This document shows positions 35,938 to 44,944 of a stretch of DNA of 64,000 nucleotides, in pieces (within the stretch, counting starts at the first letter, position 1; every line of letters starts with the position of its first letter). The position numbers and the translations under genes are program-made. The notes below the pieces were generated by a model. That model made no database searches. It saw nothing but the letters and a program-made list of their open reading frames with translations, and was not told where the DNA came from. The stretch comes from FEN-1219 sp036563665. Its GTDB lineage: Bacteria > Pseudomonadota > Gammaproteobacteria > Steroidobacterales > Rariloculaceae. The DNA is taken from contig DATCLY010000045.1 in the NCBI GenBank assembly GCA_036563665.1, positions 1 to 64,000 on the forward strand, given 5' to 3'.

Positions 35938-37497
35938 ATGTCTTCCACCGATCAGCACCGCCCGCTCGCGCGCGCCTGCGTAGCGGACATACTCGCCGCG
36001 GCCAGGCGCGTGCGCGAAGCGGCCGTGGAGTCGCCGCTCGATCGCGCGCGGCGGCTGTCGGACCGCCTGGGCAATCGCGTGCTCCTGAAGCGCGAGGACC
36101 TCCAGCCGGTCTTCTCGTTCAAGGTGCGCGGCGCCTACAACAAGATCGCCGGGCTCGCCGCCGCGGAGCTCGAGCGCGGCGTGATCGCGAGCTCGGCCGG
36201 CAACCACGCGCAGGGGGTGGCGCTCGCCGCCCGCGAGCGCGGCGTGCGCGCCGTCATCGTCATGCCCACGACGACGCCCTCCATCAAGGTGGAGGCGGTG
36301 CGCGGCCTCGGCGGCGAGGTGGTGCTGCACGGCGACACCTACGACGACGCCAACGAGCACGCGAGGGCCCTGGCGGTCCGCGAAGGGCTCACGTTCGTGC
36401 ATCCGTTCGACGATCCCGCCGTGATCGCGGGCCAGGGGACGATCGCGGTGGAGCTCGAGCGGCAGTGGCCGGAGCGGCCGCACGCGGTGTTCGTGCCGAT
36501 CGGCGGCGGCGGTCTCGTCGGCGGCATCGGCGCGTACCTGAAGCAGCGCCATCCGGGCGTGGAGATCGTGGGCGTGGAGCCGCACGAGGCGGCCAGCATG
36601 CACGCCGCGTTCGCCCGCGGCGGGCCGGTCACGCTGCCGCACGTGGGCATCTTCGCGGACGGCGTGGCCGTGCGGCGCGTGAGCGAGCGCACCTATGCAC
36701 TCGCCCGCGAGGTGGTGGACCGGATCGTCCTCGTGGACACGGACGAGATCTGTGCGGCCATCAAGGACGTGTTCGAGGACTGCCGCGTGGTGACCGAGCC
36801 GGCCGGCGCGCTCGCGATCGCCGGCCTCAAGCGCTACGTCGAGGAGCAGGGCTGCCAAGACCGCACGCTGATCGCGGTGGCGAGCGGCGCGAACATGAAC
36901 TTCGACCGCCTGCGCCACGTGAGCGAGCGCGCCGAGATCGGCGAGCACCGCGAGGCGCTGTTCGCGGCGGAGATCCCCGAGCGCCGGGGCGAGTTCCTGC
37001 GGTTCTGCGAGGCGCTGGGTCCGCGCAACGTCACCGAGTTCAACTACCGCTTCGCGCCGGGCGTCGAGCGCGCCCGGATCTTCGTGGGCGTGTCGCTCAC
37101 GCGCGGCCGCAGCGAGACTGCAGAGCTCCTGCGCTCGCTCGCGGCCGCGGGCTACGCCGTGCTCGACTTGAGCGACAACGAGCTCGCGAAGCTCCACGTG
37201 CGGCACATGGTGGGCGGACCGGTGCCGGCCATCGAGCACGAGGTGCTGTACCGCTTCGAGTTCCCGGAGCGGCCGGGCGCGCTGCTCAAGTTCCTGCGCG
37301 CCATCGGCGTGCGCTGGAACATCAGCCTGTTCCACTACCGCAACCACGGCTCGGACTACGGCCGCGTGCTGGCCGGCGTGCAGGTGCCGCCCGCGGAACG
37401 GGCGCTGTTCGCGGAGCACCTCGCGGGTCTCGGCTACGAGCACACCGACGAGACCGCGAACCCGGCCTATCGCCTCTTCCTCGGGCCCGGCGGTTGA
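35938..37497 (+). CDS. ilvA: Threonine ammonia-lyase, biosynthetic
   Basis: A 519-residue pyridoxal-phosphate enzyme that deaminates threonine to 2-oxobutyrate, the first step to isoleucine. The PLP lysine lies in SFKVRGAYNK, the phosphate-binding glycine loop is PIGGGGLVGG and SSAGNHAQG is intact. Two C-terminal ACT-like domains (about residues 335-420 and 430-519; FPERPGALLKFLRAI, VQVPPAERALFAEHL) mark it as the allosterically regulated biosynthetic form, inhibited by isoleucine. It follows the Gld-like operon by 70 bases but seems an independent unit. Confidence 0.95.
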   Translation: MSSTDQHRPLARACVADILAAARRVREAAVESPLDRARRLSDRLGNRVLLKREDLQPVFSFKVRGAYNKIAGLAAAELERGVIASSAGNHAQGVALAARERGVRAVIVMPTTTPSIKVEAVRGLGGEVVLHGDTYDDANEHARALAVREGLTFVHPFDDPAVIAGQGTIAVELERQWPERPHAVFVPIGGGGLVGGIGAYLKQRHPGVEIVGVEPHEAASMHAAFARGGPVTLPHVGIFADGVAVRRVSERTYALAREVVDRIVLVDTDEICAAIKDVFEDCRVVTEPAGALAIAGLKRYVEEQGCQDRTLIAVASGANMNFDRLRHVSERAEIGEHREALFAAEIPERRGEFLRFCEALGPRNVTEFNYRFAPGVERARIFVGVSLTRGRSETAELLRSLAAAGYAVLDLSDNELAKLHVRHMVGGPVPAIEHEVLYRFEFPERPGALLKFLRAIGVRWNISLFHYRNHGSDYGRVLAGVQVPPAERALFAEHLAGLGYEHTDETANPAYRLFLGPGG

Positions 37498-37513
37498 GCG
37501 CGCGGCTCAGGCG

Positions 37514-38164
37514 TCAAACGGCGGCGGTGCGCCCTTCGATGTACTCGATCTTGGCGGGCTGGGTGAGCCGGTAGAAATGCCTGAGCTCGCGCACGAGGTC
37601 CTCGACGCCCGTGCCCTTCGCGAGCCGCGCCGCGAGCGCGCGGCAGAACCTGCTCGCGTAGCGGTTCGCGCGCCGGTACCGCTCGAGCTCCTCGCCCGAG
37701 AGCCGCCCGTCGAAGCGCGGCATCTCGAACAGCCAGTGATGCAGGCCCCGCGGCAGCCGCTCGCCTTGCCGGTCGAGCAGCGCGGCCGTCGCGACGAACT
37801 TGTCGACCTCCGCCTGCAGCTCCATCTCGAGCAGCGTCACCGGCCGATTCGCGGCCGCGTTCCACGCGTAGTAGGTGAAGTGGCTCACGCCCTCGCAGGC
37901 CGTCCAGAAGTCCGCCAGGTTGTCGCCGTCGAGCCGCGCCCGCGGGTCCCGCTCGCGCAGCCGCGCGACGAGCTCGCGCGCGAGGTACAGGCTCACCTCC
38001 GCCTCGTCGCCGTTCTCGGCGATGAGCAGCTTCTCCTCGATGTCGCGCCCGCCGGCGTCGAGCTCCTCGGCGACCTGCGGATCGGTCACGAGGAAGTCGT
38101 TGATGTCGTGCGACATCTCGAGCGCGTAGATGCTCTTCAGGAGGTCTTGGAGATCGGCGAGCAA
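37514..38164 (-). CDS. Unknown protein, second of a conserved-looking pair
   Basis: A 216-residue soluble, mostly helical protein. I chose the TTG at 38164 because AAGG lies seven bases upstream and it is 25 bases after the preceding stop; ATG 38116 (MSHDINDFLV) is the alternative. Notable stretches: KSIYALEMSHDINDFLVTD, FWTACEGVSHFTYYAWNAA, and a basic region near the C-terminus (RANRYASRFCRALAARL). No enzyme motif is visible. The close spacing with the next gene upstream implies an operon. I do not recognise the family. Confidence 0.6.
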   Translation of the reverse strand: MLADLQDLLKSIYALEMSHDINDFLVTDPQVAEELDAGGRDIEEKLLIAENGDEAEVSLYLARELVARLRERDPRARLDGDNLADFWTACEGVSHFTYYAWNAAANRPVTLLEMELQAEVDKFVATAALLDRQGERLPRGLHHWLFEMPRFDGRLSGEELERYRRANRYASRFCRALAARLAKGTGVEDLVRELRHFYRLTQPAKIEYIEGRTAAV

Positions 38165-38189
38165 GAGACGACCTTGGGGGGGCGCGCGA

Positions 38190-38813
38190 CTAATGCTTGA
38201 ACTCGACGTCCAGCAGCTGATTGGGCTCGACGCCCGCGAGCCGCAGCAGCCGCGCGGCCCGATTGCTGCGCGTGCGCAGCCACACCTCGTAGAGACGCAG
38301 CACGTCCACGTCGTGGCTGGCCTGGGCCTGATCGCGCACGTCCGACAGCACGTCGACGAAGTCCTGGAACTTGGCGGCGAGCTCGGCGAACACGGCGCCA
38401 TACGCGCGGCCGCGCACCGTGCCTCGCAAGTTCCCGGAGAGCGACCCGTAGGCGGACCCGCCCATCTGCACGTAGTAGTCCACGTCCACCGGCTTGGTGG
38501 CGAAGCCGTCGCCGAAGAAGCCGGCCATGAACAGCGACACGTCGCCGAGCCGCTGGAGGGCGAAGTTGCGCTCGTCGCGATCGTTCGCCCACACCGCGTC
38601 CGCGAGCATGGCGGCGAGCGGCCGCAGCGTCGGCCTGTCGGCCACGGGATCGAACAGCGCCTCGGAGCGCGCGAACAGCGCGAGCAGGTTGACCACGTAG
38701 AACGCCGTGTGGTCGTCGGCGTGCACGTTCTGCCGTTGCATCGCGTCGGCCACCGCGTCCTTGAAAAACTCCACCAGGCTCGCGACCGGAGTGACTCGTT
38801 CCTCGGCGGTCAT
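38190..38813 (-). CDS. Unknown protein, first of a conserved-looking pair
   Basis: A 207-residue soluble helical protein with stretches LVEFFKDAVADAMQR, AFYVVNLLALFARSE and FALQRLGDVSLFMAGFFGDGF that look well conserved in composition but match no family I can name. The central VDVDYYVQMGGSAYGSL region is the only part with several glycine and tyrosine residues. It starts at ATG 38813 and is followed by the 216-residue partner 25 bases downstream. A TATAAT element on the minus strand (38943-38938) may be its promoter with a 120-base leader. Confidence 0.65.
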   Translation of the reverse strand: MTAEERVTPVASLVEFFKDAVADAMQRQNVHADDHTAFYVVNLLALFARSEALFDPVADRPTLRPLAAMLADAVWANDRDERNFALQRLGDVSLFMAGFFGDGFATKPVDVDYYVQMGGSAYGSLSGNLRGTVRGRAYGAVFAELAAKFQDFVDVLSDVRDQAQASHDVDVLRLYEVWLRTRSNRAARLLRLAGVEPNQLLDVEFKH

Positions 38814-39025
38814 CCGCTACCTCGTTCGGTTACACCGACCCTGCGCGGCAGCACCCACGACGGTCCGACTATACGCCCCGTCCAGAGGCGCCCTCGTGAA
38901 TGGCTTCACGAATTCGGGCACGTCGAGCGCTGTCGCCATTATACCCGGCGCGCACGGGTCCCCTCGTTGGTCCGCCGGGCGCGCCACCGCATACTTAGAC
39001 ATCTCTTCCGGGGATTCTGCTCTCC

Positions 39026-41389
39026 GTGACCACCGATATCGCGCTGGTGCTCGGCATCCTGGCCGTCTCGCTCGTGCTGTTCGTGAGCGGCAAGCAGCGG
39101 GCCGACGTCGTCGCGCTGGGCGTGCTCACCACGCTCGTGCTGACCGAGCTCGTCACGCCCGAGGAAGCGGTGGCCGGCTTCTCGAACGGGGCCGTGATCG
39201 CGATCTGGGCGATGTTCATCCTGAGCGACGGCCTCAACCGCGCAGGCGTAGCGAACGTCATCGGCAACAGCCTGCTGCGCGCCGCCGGCCGCAAGGAGAG
39301 CCGGATGGTGGCGGTGATCATGCTGGCCGCGGGATTTTTGTCGTTCTTCATGAACAACATCGGCGTCGCGGCCCTCATGCTGCCGGTGGTGATCGACGTG
39401 GCTCGCCGCACGCGGCTCGCCGCGTCGCGGCTGCTGATGCCGCTCACGTTCGGCACGCTGCTCGGCGGGCTCACGACGCTGATCGGCACGCCGGCGAACC
39501 TGCTGATCAGCAACGCGCTCGCGCGCGCCGGCTACGAGCCGTTCCAGGTGTTCGACTTCACGCCCCTCGGCGGGCTCCTGCTCCTCGCCGGCACCGCGTT
39601 CGTCGCCATGATCGGCCGCCACTGGCTGCCGGTGATGAAGCCCGAGCAGGAGACCCAGCGGCGCAGCCAGCGCAACCTGCGCATGCAGTACGGCCTGCAG
39701 GCGCGCAGCTTCGAGATGCGCGTGCCGGAGAACTCGATCCTCGTGGGCAAGACCCTCGCGCAGAGCAGGATCGGCTCGGCCACCGGTCTCATCATCATCG
39801 CGCTCGAGCGCCGCGGCAGGACCGAGCTCATGCCTTCGCGCCAGACCGTGCTGCAGGGCGGCGACCGGCTCGTCGTGCAGGGACCGCTCGACCGCTTCCG
39901 CGAGTTCCAGCGCTGGAGCGAGCTCGTGATCGAGCGCGAGGCGCCCGTGCTCCAAGGCCTCATGGCCGGTCAGGTGCGCCTGCTGGAGGTGACGATCGCC
40001 GACGGCTCGAGCCTCGTGGGTCAGGTGCTGCGGCACTCCGAGTTCCGCGCGCGCTTCGGCGCCAACGTGCTGGCGATCCGCCGCGCCGATCTCGTGCGCC
40101 GCGTGAATCTCGGCAACGTGCCGCTGCGCGCCGGCGACGTGCTGCTGCTGCAGGCCACCGCCGAGGCCGCCCCCGAGGTCGAGAAGTCGCCCGAGTTCTC
40201 CGCTTGCCGTCAGGTGGGCGAGCGCGAGCTCTCCGAGGTGTATCGGCTCCAGGAGCGGATCTTCGTCGTGCGCGTGCCGCGCGGCTCGGCGCTCGCCGGC
40301 GACTCCATGGCCCGGAGCCGCTTCGCCGACGCGTTCGACTTCCGGCTGCTCGCGCTGTTCCGGGAAGGCGCCCTCACGATCATGCCGGAGCCCGACGAGC
40401 CGCTGCAGGGCGGCGACCTGCTGCTCATCCAGGGCCGCGAGGAGGACCTCGACGTGCTGCGCGGGCTGCAGGAGCTCGAGATCGTGCACAACCGGCAGCG
40501 GGGCATGAACGTGCTCGAGTCCGAGCGCCTCGGCCTCGTCGAGGCGACGCCGGAGCCGCGCTCGGCCCTCGTGGGCAAGCCGCTCGGCGAGCTGAACCTG
40601 CGCGAGACGTACGGCCTCGAGCCCGTCGCGGTGTGGCGCAAAGGGCAGGCGATCCGCACGCAGCTCGATCAGCTCACGCTGCAGCTCGGCGACGCGCTGC
40701 TGCTGCTCGGTCCCCGCGAGCGGCTGCGGACACTCGAGCGCAATCCCGACTTCCTGCTGCTCACACCCGTCAGCCAGCGAGTGATCGACTCCCGCAAGGC
40801 GCCGCTCGCCGCGGCCATCATGGGCGCCGTGGTGCTGTCGGCGCTCGTGGGGTGGCTACCGATCTACACGGCGGCCGTGGCGGGCGCGACCGCGATGGTG
40901 CTGACTCGCTGCTTGAGCATGGAGGACGCCTATCGCGCCATCGACTGGCGGGCGATCTTCCTCATCGCGTGCCTGCTGCCGCTCGGCACGGCGATGGAGC
41001 AGACGGGCGCGGCCGCGTTCCTCGCCTCCCTCACCGTCGCGCTGCTCGAGCCGCTCGGCCCGTGGTGGGTGATCGGCGGGCTGTACGTGGTCACGACGCT
41101 GTGCGTGGTGGTGATTCCCAACACCGCGCTCGTGGTGCTCATGTCGCCGATCGTGCTGTCCGTCTCCGCCGAGCTCGGCATCGCCCCGCACACGGCCATG
41201 ATGGCGCTCGCCATGGCGTCCGCGGGCTTCATGAGCCCCATCTCCCACCCGGCGAACCTGCTCGTCATGGGACCGGGCGGTTATCGTTTCGCGGACTACT
41301 TCAAGCTCGGGCTGCCGCTCACGGTGCTGCTGTTCGTGCTGGTGATGGCCGCGTTGCCCGTCCTCTGGCCGCTCACGCCGGCGCACTGA
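39026..41389 (+). CDS. SLC13/DASS-type permease with four RCK_C domains
   Basis: A 787-residue membrane protein starting with GTG at 39026. N-terminal helices (about residues 1-195) and C-terminal helices (about 590-787) form the divalent anion/sodium symporter fold, with the paired signatures TLIGTPANLLISN and GFMSPISHPANLLVMG. Between them lie four RCK_C/TrkA-C repeats (each beginning VPENSILVGK, IADGSSLVGQ, VPRGSALAGD, PEPRSALVGK), cytosolic ligand-binding modules. Family members move dicarboxylates, sulfate or similar anions with sodium; the substrate here cannot be told. Its 3' end overlaps the convergent small gene by 94 bases. Confidence 0.9.
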   Translation: MTTDIALVLGILAVSLVLFVSGKQRADVVALGVLTTLVLTELVTPEEAVAGFSNGAVIAIWAMFILSDGLNRAGVANVIGNSLLRAAGRKESRMVAVIMLAAGFLSFFMNNIGVAALMLPVVIDVARRTRLAASRLLMPLTFGTLLGGLTTLIGTPANLLISNALARAGYEPFQVFDFTPLGGLLLLAGTAFVAMIGRHWLPVMKPEQETQRRSQRNLRMQYGLQARSFEMRVPENSILVGKTLAQSRIGSATGLIIIALERRGRTELMPSRQTVLQGGDRLVVQGPLDRFREFQRWSELVIEREAPVLQGLMAGQVRLLEVTIADGSSLVGQVLRHSEFRARFGANVLAIRRADLVRRVNLGNVPLRAGDVLLLQATAEAAPEVEKSPEFSACRQVGERELSEVYRLQERIFVVRVPRGSALAGDSMARSRFADAFDFRLLALFREGALTIMPEPDEPLQGGDLLLIQGREEDLDVLRGLQELEIVHNRQRGMNVLESERLGLVEATPEPRSALVGKPLGELNLRETYGLEPVAVWRKGQAIRTQLDQLTLQLGDALLLLGPRERLRTLERNPDFLLLTPVSQRVIDSRKAPLAAAIMGAVVLSALVGWLPIYTAAVAGATAMVLTRCLSMEDAYRAIDWRAIFLIACLLPLGTAMEQTGAAAFLASLTVALLEPLGPWWVIGGLYVVTTLCVVVIPNTALVVLMSPIVLSVSAELGIAPHTAMMALAMASAGFMSPISHPANLLVMGPGGYRFADYFKLGLPLTVLLFVLVMAALPVLWPLTPAH

Positions 41390-41853
41390 CCCTGCGCGGC
41401 GCGCTCGAGCTCCGCGCGCGTGGCCTCCAGCATGCGCCGGCAATGCGCTTCGATGCGGCCGCGCCAATGGCGCGCACGGATCGTCGCCGCGCCGTTCAGC
41501 GTGTAGCGCGCATCGAGCAGCGCGAGCGACTCGGACTCGAGCGGCTCGAGGCGCCAGCGCAGGCGCAGGTTCACGCAGCACGGCGGGTCGAGCAGCGTCT
41601 CCTGCAGCGTGAGCAGCACGGGCCGCAGGCACTCCACGACCTTGCCGCGCCGCAGCACGGAGCCGCGCCGCTGCACGTACAGGCAGCCGACGACCGGGAG
41701 CCCCTGCGGGTCGAGCAACGCAGACTGCTCGCGCCAGCGCCCGCGGCCGGCAGCGGCGACGAGCGCCGCGAACAGCGCCGTCATCGAGCAGTCGTAGCGT
41801 GCTTCGTGGCTCTGCCTCGGCACCTCGTCCTCCCTGACGGTTGCGAGCCACAC
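41296..41853 (-). CDS. Hypothetical protein overlapping the permease 3' end
   Basis: A 185-residue frame with GTG start at 41853. The first 150 residues (MTALFAALVAAAGRGRW, LPVVGCLYVQRRGS, VNLRLRWRLEPLESESLALLDARY) have a protein-like pattern, but the last 30 lie antisense to the SLC13 gene and look like a shadow. A 94-base convergent overlap is long for this genome, so the true C-terminus may have been altered by a frameshift or the frame may be partly spurious. No family recognised. Confidence 0.4.
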   Translation of the reverse strand: MWLATVREDEVPRQSHEARYDCSMTALFAALVAAAGRGRWREQSALLDPQGLPVVGCLYVQRRGSVLRRGKVVECLRPVLLTLQETLLDPPCCVNLRLRWRLEPLESESLALLDARYTLNGAATIRARHWRGRIEAHCRRMLEATRAELERAAQGQCAGVSGQRTGNAAITSTNSSTVSGSPSLK

Positions 41854-41923
41854 CGTAGCCGCCGCGCGCGGCGCGCGCGAGCGGCGTTTCTGCGCGGAGC
41901 GGCGGAAAACCGCACGCCGCGGG

Positions 41924-42904
41924 TCAGGGAAGCAGGACCGTGGAGCCCGTGGTCTTGCGCGCCTCGAGGTCGCGGTGCGCGGCGGCGGCCTCCGCGAGCG
42001 GATAGCGCTGGTTGATCTCCACGCGCACGGCGCCGCTCGCCACCACCTCGAACAGCGCCTGGCTGCCCGCCTCGAGGTCGCTGCGCTCGCGGATGTGGTC
42101 GAAGAGCGTGGGCCGCGTGACGTAGAGCGAGCCGCGCTTGGAGAGCTCGAGCAGCGAGAACGGCGGCACGGGCCCGGAGGAATTGCCGAAGCTCACGAGC
42201 AGCCCCCGGCGGCGCAAGCAGTCGAGCGACCGGGTGAAGGTGTCCTTGCCGACCGAGTCGTAGACGACCGGCACCCCTTCACCGCCGGTGAGCTCGCGCA
42301 CGCGGGCCGCGAAGTCCTCGCTCGCGAGCAGCACGTGCTCGCAGCCGTGCGCGAGCGCGATCGACCGTTTCGCCTCGCTGCCCACGATGCCGATGACCCG
42401 CGCGCCGAGGTGCCTCGCCCACTGCGCCGCGAGCAGGCCCACGCCGCCGGCGGCCGCATGCAGCACGATCCAGTCGCCCCGCTTCACCGGGTAGGTGGCG
42501 TGCAGCAGGTACCAGGCCGTGAGGCCCTTCAGCATGATCGCCGCGGCCGTGTCGTCGGCGATGGCCGCGGGCAGCTTCACGAGCCAGCGGGCGTCCAGGA
42601 TGCGCTCCGTCGAGTAGGCGCCGAGCGGCGGCGGAGCGGTGTAAGCCACGCGATCGCCCGGGGCGACGTGGGTGACGCCCTCGCCGACGGCGACCACGAC
42701 GCCCGCCGCCTCGCTGCCGAGCCCGCTCGGCAGCGACAACGGGTAGAGGCCCGTGCGATGGTACACGTCGATCATGTTGAGCCCTACGGCCGTGTGGCGC
42801 ACGCGCGCCTCGCCGGCCTTGGGCTCGCCGACCTCCACCTCGGCCACCTTCAACACCTCGGGGCCGCCGAACTCGTCGAACTGGATGATTCGCGCCTTCG
42901 CCAA
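41924..42904 (-). CDS. qor: NADPH:quinone oxidoreductase (Qor-like)
   Basis: A 326-residue zinc-free medium-chain reductase. The NADPH motif AAAGGVGLLAAQWA, the GVNMIDVYHRTGLYP-type segment (GLNMIDVYHRTGLYPL) and AAAIMLKGLTAWYLL are hallmarks of Qor. It reduces quinones by one or two electrons with NADPH. TTG 42904 is taken as start because a perfect AGGAGG lies six bases upstream and the mature-looking AKARIIQFDEFGGPEVLK begins right there; the longer open frame lacks homology. It is divergent from the flavoprotein gene, 55 bases away. Confidence 0.9.
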   Translation of the reverse strand: MAKARIIQFDEFGGPEVLKVAEVEVGEPKAGEARVRHTAVGLNMIDVYHRTGLYPLSLPSGLGSEAAGVVVAVGEGVTHVAPGDRVAYTAPPPLGAYSTERILDARWLVKLPAAIADDTAAAIMLKGLTAWYLLHATYPVKRGDWIVLHAAAGGVGLLAAQWARHLGARVIGIVGSEAKRSIALAHGCEHVLLASEDFAARVRELTGGEGVPVVYDSVGKDTFTRSLDCLRRRGLLVSFGNSSGPVPPFSLLELSKRGSLYVTRPTLFDHIRERSDLEAGSQALFEVVASGAVRVEINQRYPLAEAAAAHRDLEARKTTGSTVLLP

Positions 42905-42959
42905 ACCGCGCCTCCTGCTCACTGTAGAATTCGCCGCTCGTCCTTGAATATAGCACTCG

Positions 42960-44177
42960 ATGTCCGCGCACTTCGTCATCGTCGGCGGCGGCCAGGCCGC
43001 GGCCCAAGCCGTGCAGACGCTCAGGCAGAGCGGCTTCGCCGGGGCAATCACCCTCGTGGGCGACGAGCCGCACGCGCCGTATCAGCGGCCGCCGTTGTCG
43101 AAGAAATACCTCGCGGGCGAGCTCGCGCGCGAGCGCCTGCTGATCCGTCCCGCGAGCTTCTACACGGAGAAGTCCATCCGGCTCGAGCTCGGCCGCCGGG
43201 TGGAGCATCTCGATCGCGCCGCGCGCCGCGTGACGCTCGACGACGGCCGCGCGCTCGAGTACGACGGCTTGCTGCTCGCCACGGGCGGCCGCCCGCGCCG
43301 CCTGCGAGTGCCGGGCGTCGAGCTCGCGGGCGTCCACTACCTGCGCACCGTAGCCGACGTCGATGCCATCCAAGGCTCGCTCGCCGGCGGCGGCCCCGTG
43401 GTGCTGGTCGGCGCGGGCTACATCGGCCTCGAGACCGCGGCCGTGCTCGTGCAACGCGGGTTCGACGTGACGGTGCTGGAGGCGACGGACCGGCCGATGG
43501 CGCGCGTCGTGAGCCCGGTCGTCTCGGCGTTCTACGACGAGTGCCACCGGCGCGCCGGCGTGAAGCTCGTGTACGGCGCGACCGTGAGCGGCTTCGCGGG
43601 CGACGGCCGCGTGCGCGCCGTGGAGTGCGCCGACGGGCGAAGCTTCCCCTGCCGCACGGCCGTCATCGGCATCGGCATCGAGCCGAACGTGGAGATCGCG
43701 CAGGCCGCCGGGCTGCCCTGCGCCGACGGCATCCTCGTCGATCGCTACGCCCGCACGGAGGACCCCCTCGTGTTCGCGGCCGGCGACTGCGCGAACCAGC
43801 CGGATGCGCACGGCGAGCGGCGCGTGCGCCTCGAGTCGGTGCCGAACGCCATCCATCAGGCCAAGGTCGCCGCCCACGGGCTGCTCGGCGAGCCGGTCCC
43901 GTACACCGAGGTGCCGTGGTTCTGGTCGGATCAATACGATTTGAAGCTGCAGATCGCCGGGCTCTCGACCGGCTACGAGGAGGTCGTCGTCCGCGGCGAT
44001 CCGGCCGAGCGTCGCTTCGCGGCGTACTACCTGCGAAACGGACGCGTCATCGCCGTGGACGCCGTGAACAGCCCGCGCGACTTCCTGCTCGCCAAGAAGC
44101 TCATCGCGAGCGAGACGCCGGTCTCCGCGGCGACCCTGCGCGACCCAGCCACCGACCTCGACCGCCTCGTCACGTAG
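42960..44177 (+). CDS. Ferredoxin/rubredoxin reductase-type FAD oxidoreductase
   Basis: A 405-residue flavoprotein: FAD motif VIVGGGQAAAQAVQTLRQ at the N-terminus, NAD(P)H motif VLVGAGYIGLETAAVL near residue 150, second FAD segment VFAAGDCANQ near 280, and a C-terminal domain (VPWFWSDQYDLKLQIAGL). This is the reductase type that passes electrons from NADH to a [2Fe-2S] ferredoxin serving P450 or dioxygenase systems. No ferredoxin or oxygenase gene is nearby, so the partner is unknown. It faces qor and ends at a REP-like hairpin. Confidence 0.9.
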   Translation: MSAHFVIVGGGQAAAQAVQTLRQSGFAGAITLVGDEPHAPYQRPPLSKKYLAGELARERLLIRPASFYTEKSIRLELGRRVEHLDRAARRVTLDDGRALEYDGLLLATGGRPRRLRVPGVELAGVHYLRTVADVDAIQGSLAGGGPVVLVGAGYIGLETAAVLVQRGFDVTVLEATDRPMARVVSPVVSAFYDECHRRAGVKLVYGATVSGFAGDGRVRAVECADGRSFPCRTAVIGIGIEPNVEIAQAAGLPCADGILVDRYARTEDPLVFAAGDCANQPDAHGERRVRLESVPNAIHQAKVAAHGLLGEPVPYTEVPWFWSDQYDLKLQIAGLSTGYEEVVVRGDPAERRFAAYYLRNGRVIAVDAVNSPRDFLLAKKLIASETPVSAATLRDPATDLDRLVT

Positions 44178-44220
44178 CACCGCTCGCCGCCCCGATCTCC
44201 GCGCCGCTTGCGGTGACGCA

Positions 44221-44250
44221 AGAATCGCGGCTGGAAAGCCGCTCCCACAC
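44221..44250. repeat. REP-like palindromic element
   Basis: On the minus strand the element reads GTGTGGGAGCGGCTTTCCAG then CCGCGATTCT. GCGGCT and AGCCGC (44227-44242) form a 6-base stem with a 4-base loop; the GTGGGAGCGGCT head is typical of REP sequences in Pseudomonas and Xanthomonas relatives. It sits between two convergent genes, the usual REP location. Only one copy was noticed in the window. Confidence 0.6.
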
Positions 44251-44266
44251 TGCGGCCTGCGGCTGG

Positions 44267-44944
44267 TTACTGCTGCTCGGCGACGGTGAGGGATTGCGGG
44301 AGGCGCAGGCGGAGCTCGCCGGTGAGGGCCTCGGGGCCCGAGGCGCCGAAGCGCTCGAGCTCGTAGCGCTCGACGGCGGTGCCTTCGATGCCGGCGAAGC
44401 GGCCGCTCGCGCCGCGCACGACGGCGACGCCCGCGGGATGCGGCCCTTCCGTCGGCCGGTACTCGGTGGGACCGCGCCAGGGCCGCTTCAGGTACCACAC
44501 CGGCACCACGCCGTCCTTCACGACGGGCCAGAGATTGTTCTCCGCCCGCACGAAGAGCGAGCCCTCGCCGGGCACGGTGATCAGCCAGTCGTCGCTCAGG
44601 AGCGCGCCTTCGAGCAGGAAATCGGTTCTGGGCGACGGCCGGCTCAAGCGCGTGGCCACCGCGGCCTTGCCGCCCTCGTCGTGCAGGGCGACCGCGAGCA
44701 GCGCCGCGCCGGTGATCGTGTTCTCCCAGAGCTTCTCGGCGCCGCGCGGCAGCACGGGCAGGCGCCCGTCGCCTTCGTGCGTGAAGAGCAACGCGTCCGA
44801 CTCGGGGAAGCGGTAGCTGAACGTGCGGTCGGCTTCCGCGAACGTGGGCGGCCGCGGCTCCGTGAGGGGGTTCAAGTACAGCACGCCGACGCCCGCCGCC
44901 GCGCCCAGCGCGAGACCCAGCAAGCACACGATCCCGCGCGTCAT
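44267..44944 (-). CDS. Membrane-anchored protein of unknown function (second of pair)
   Basis: A 225-residue protein starting at ATG 44944, which overlaps the stop of the preceding gene by four bases. One N-terminal helix (GIVCLLGLALGAAAGVGVLYL) and a periplasmic domain with TFSYRFPESDALLFTHEGD, LSDDWLITVPGEGSLFV and VPVWYLKRPWRGP. The VAVVRGASGRFAGIEGTAVERYELERF stretch is glycine-rich and beta-like. No catalytic motif or family recognised. Translational coupling to the 215-residue protein suggests they act as a complex. Confidence 0.65.
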   Translation of the reverse strand: MTRGIVCLLGLALGAAAGVGVLYLNPLTEPRPPTFAEADRTFSYRFPESDALLFTHEGDGRLPVLPRGAEKLWENTITGAALLAVALHDEGGKAAVATRLSRPSPRTDFLLEGALLSDDWLITVPGEGSLFVRAENNLWPVVKDGVVPVWYLKRPWRGPTEYRPTEGPHPAGVAVVRGASGRFAGIEGTAVERYELERFGASGPEALTGELRLRLPQSLTVAEQQ

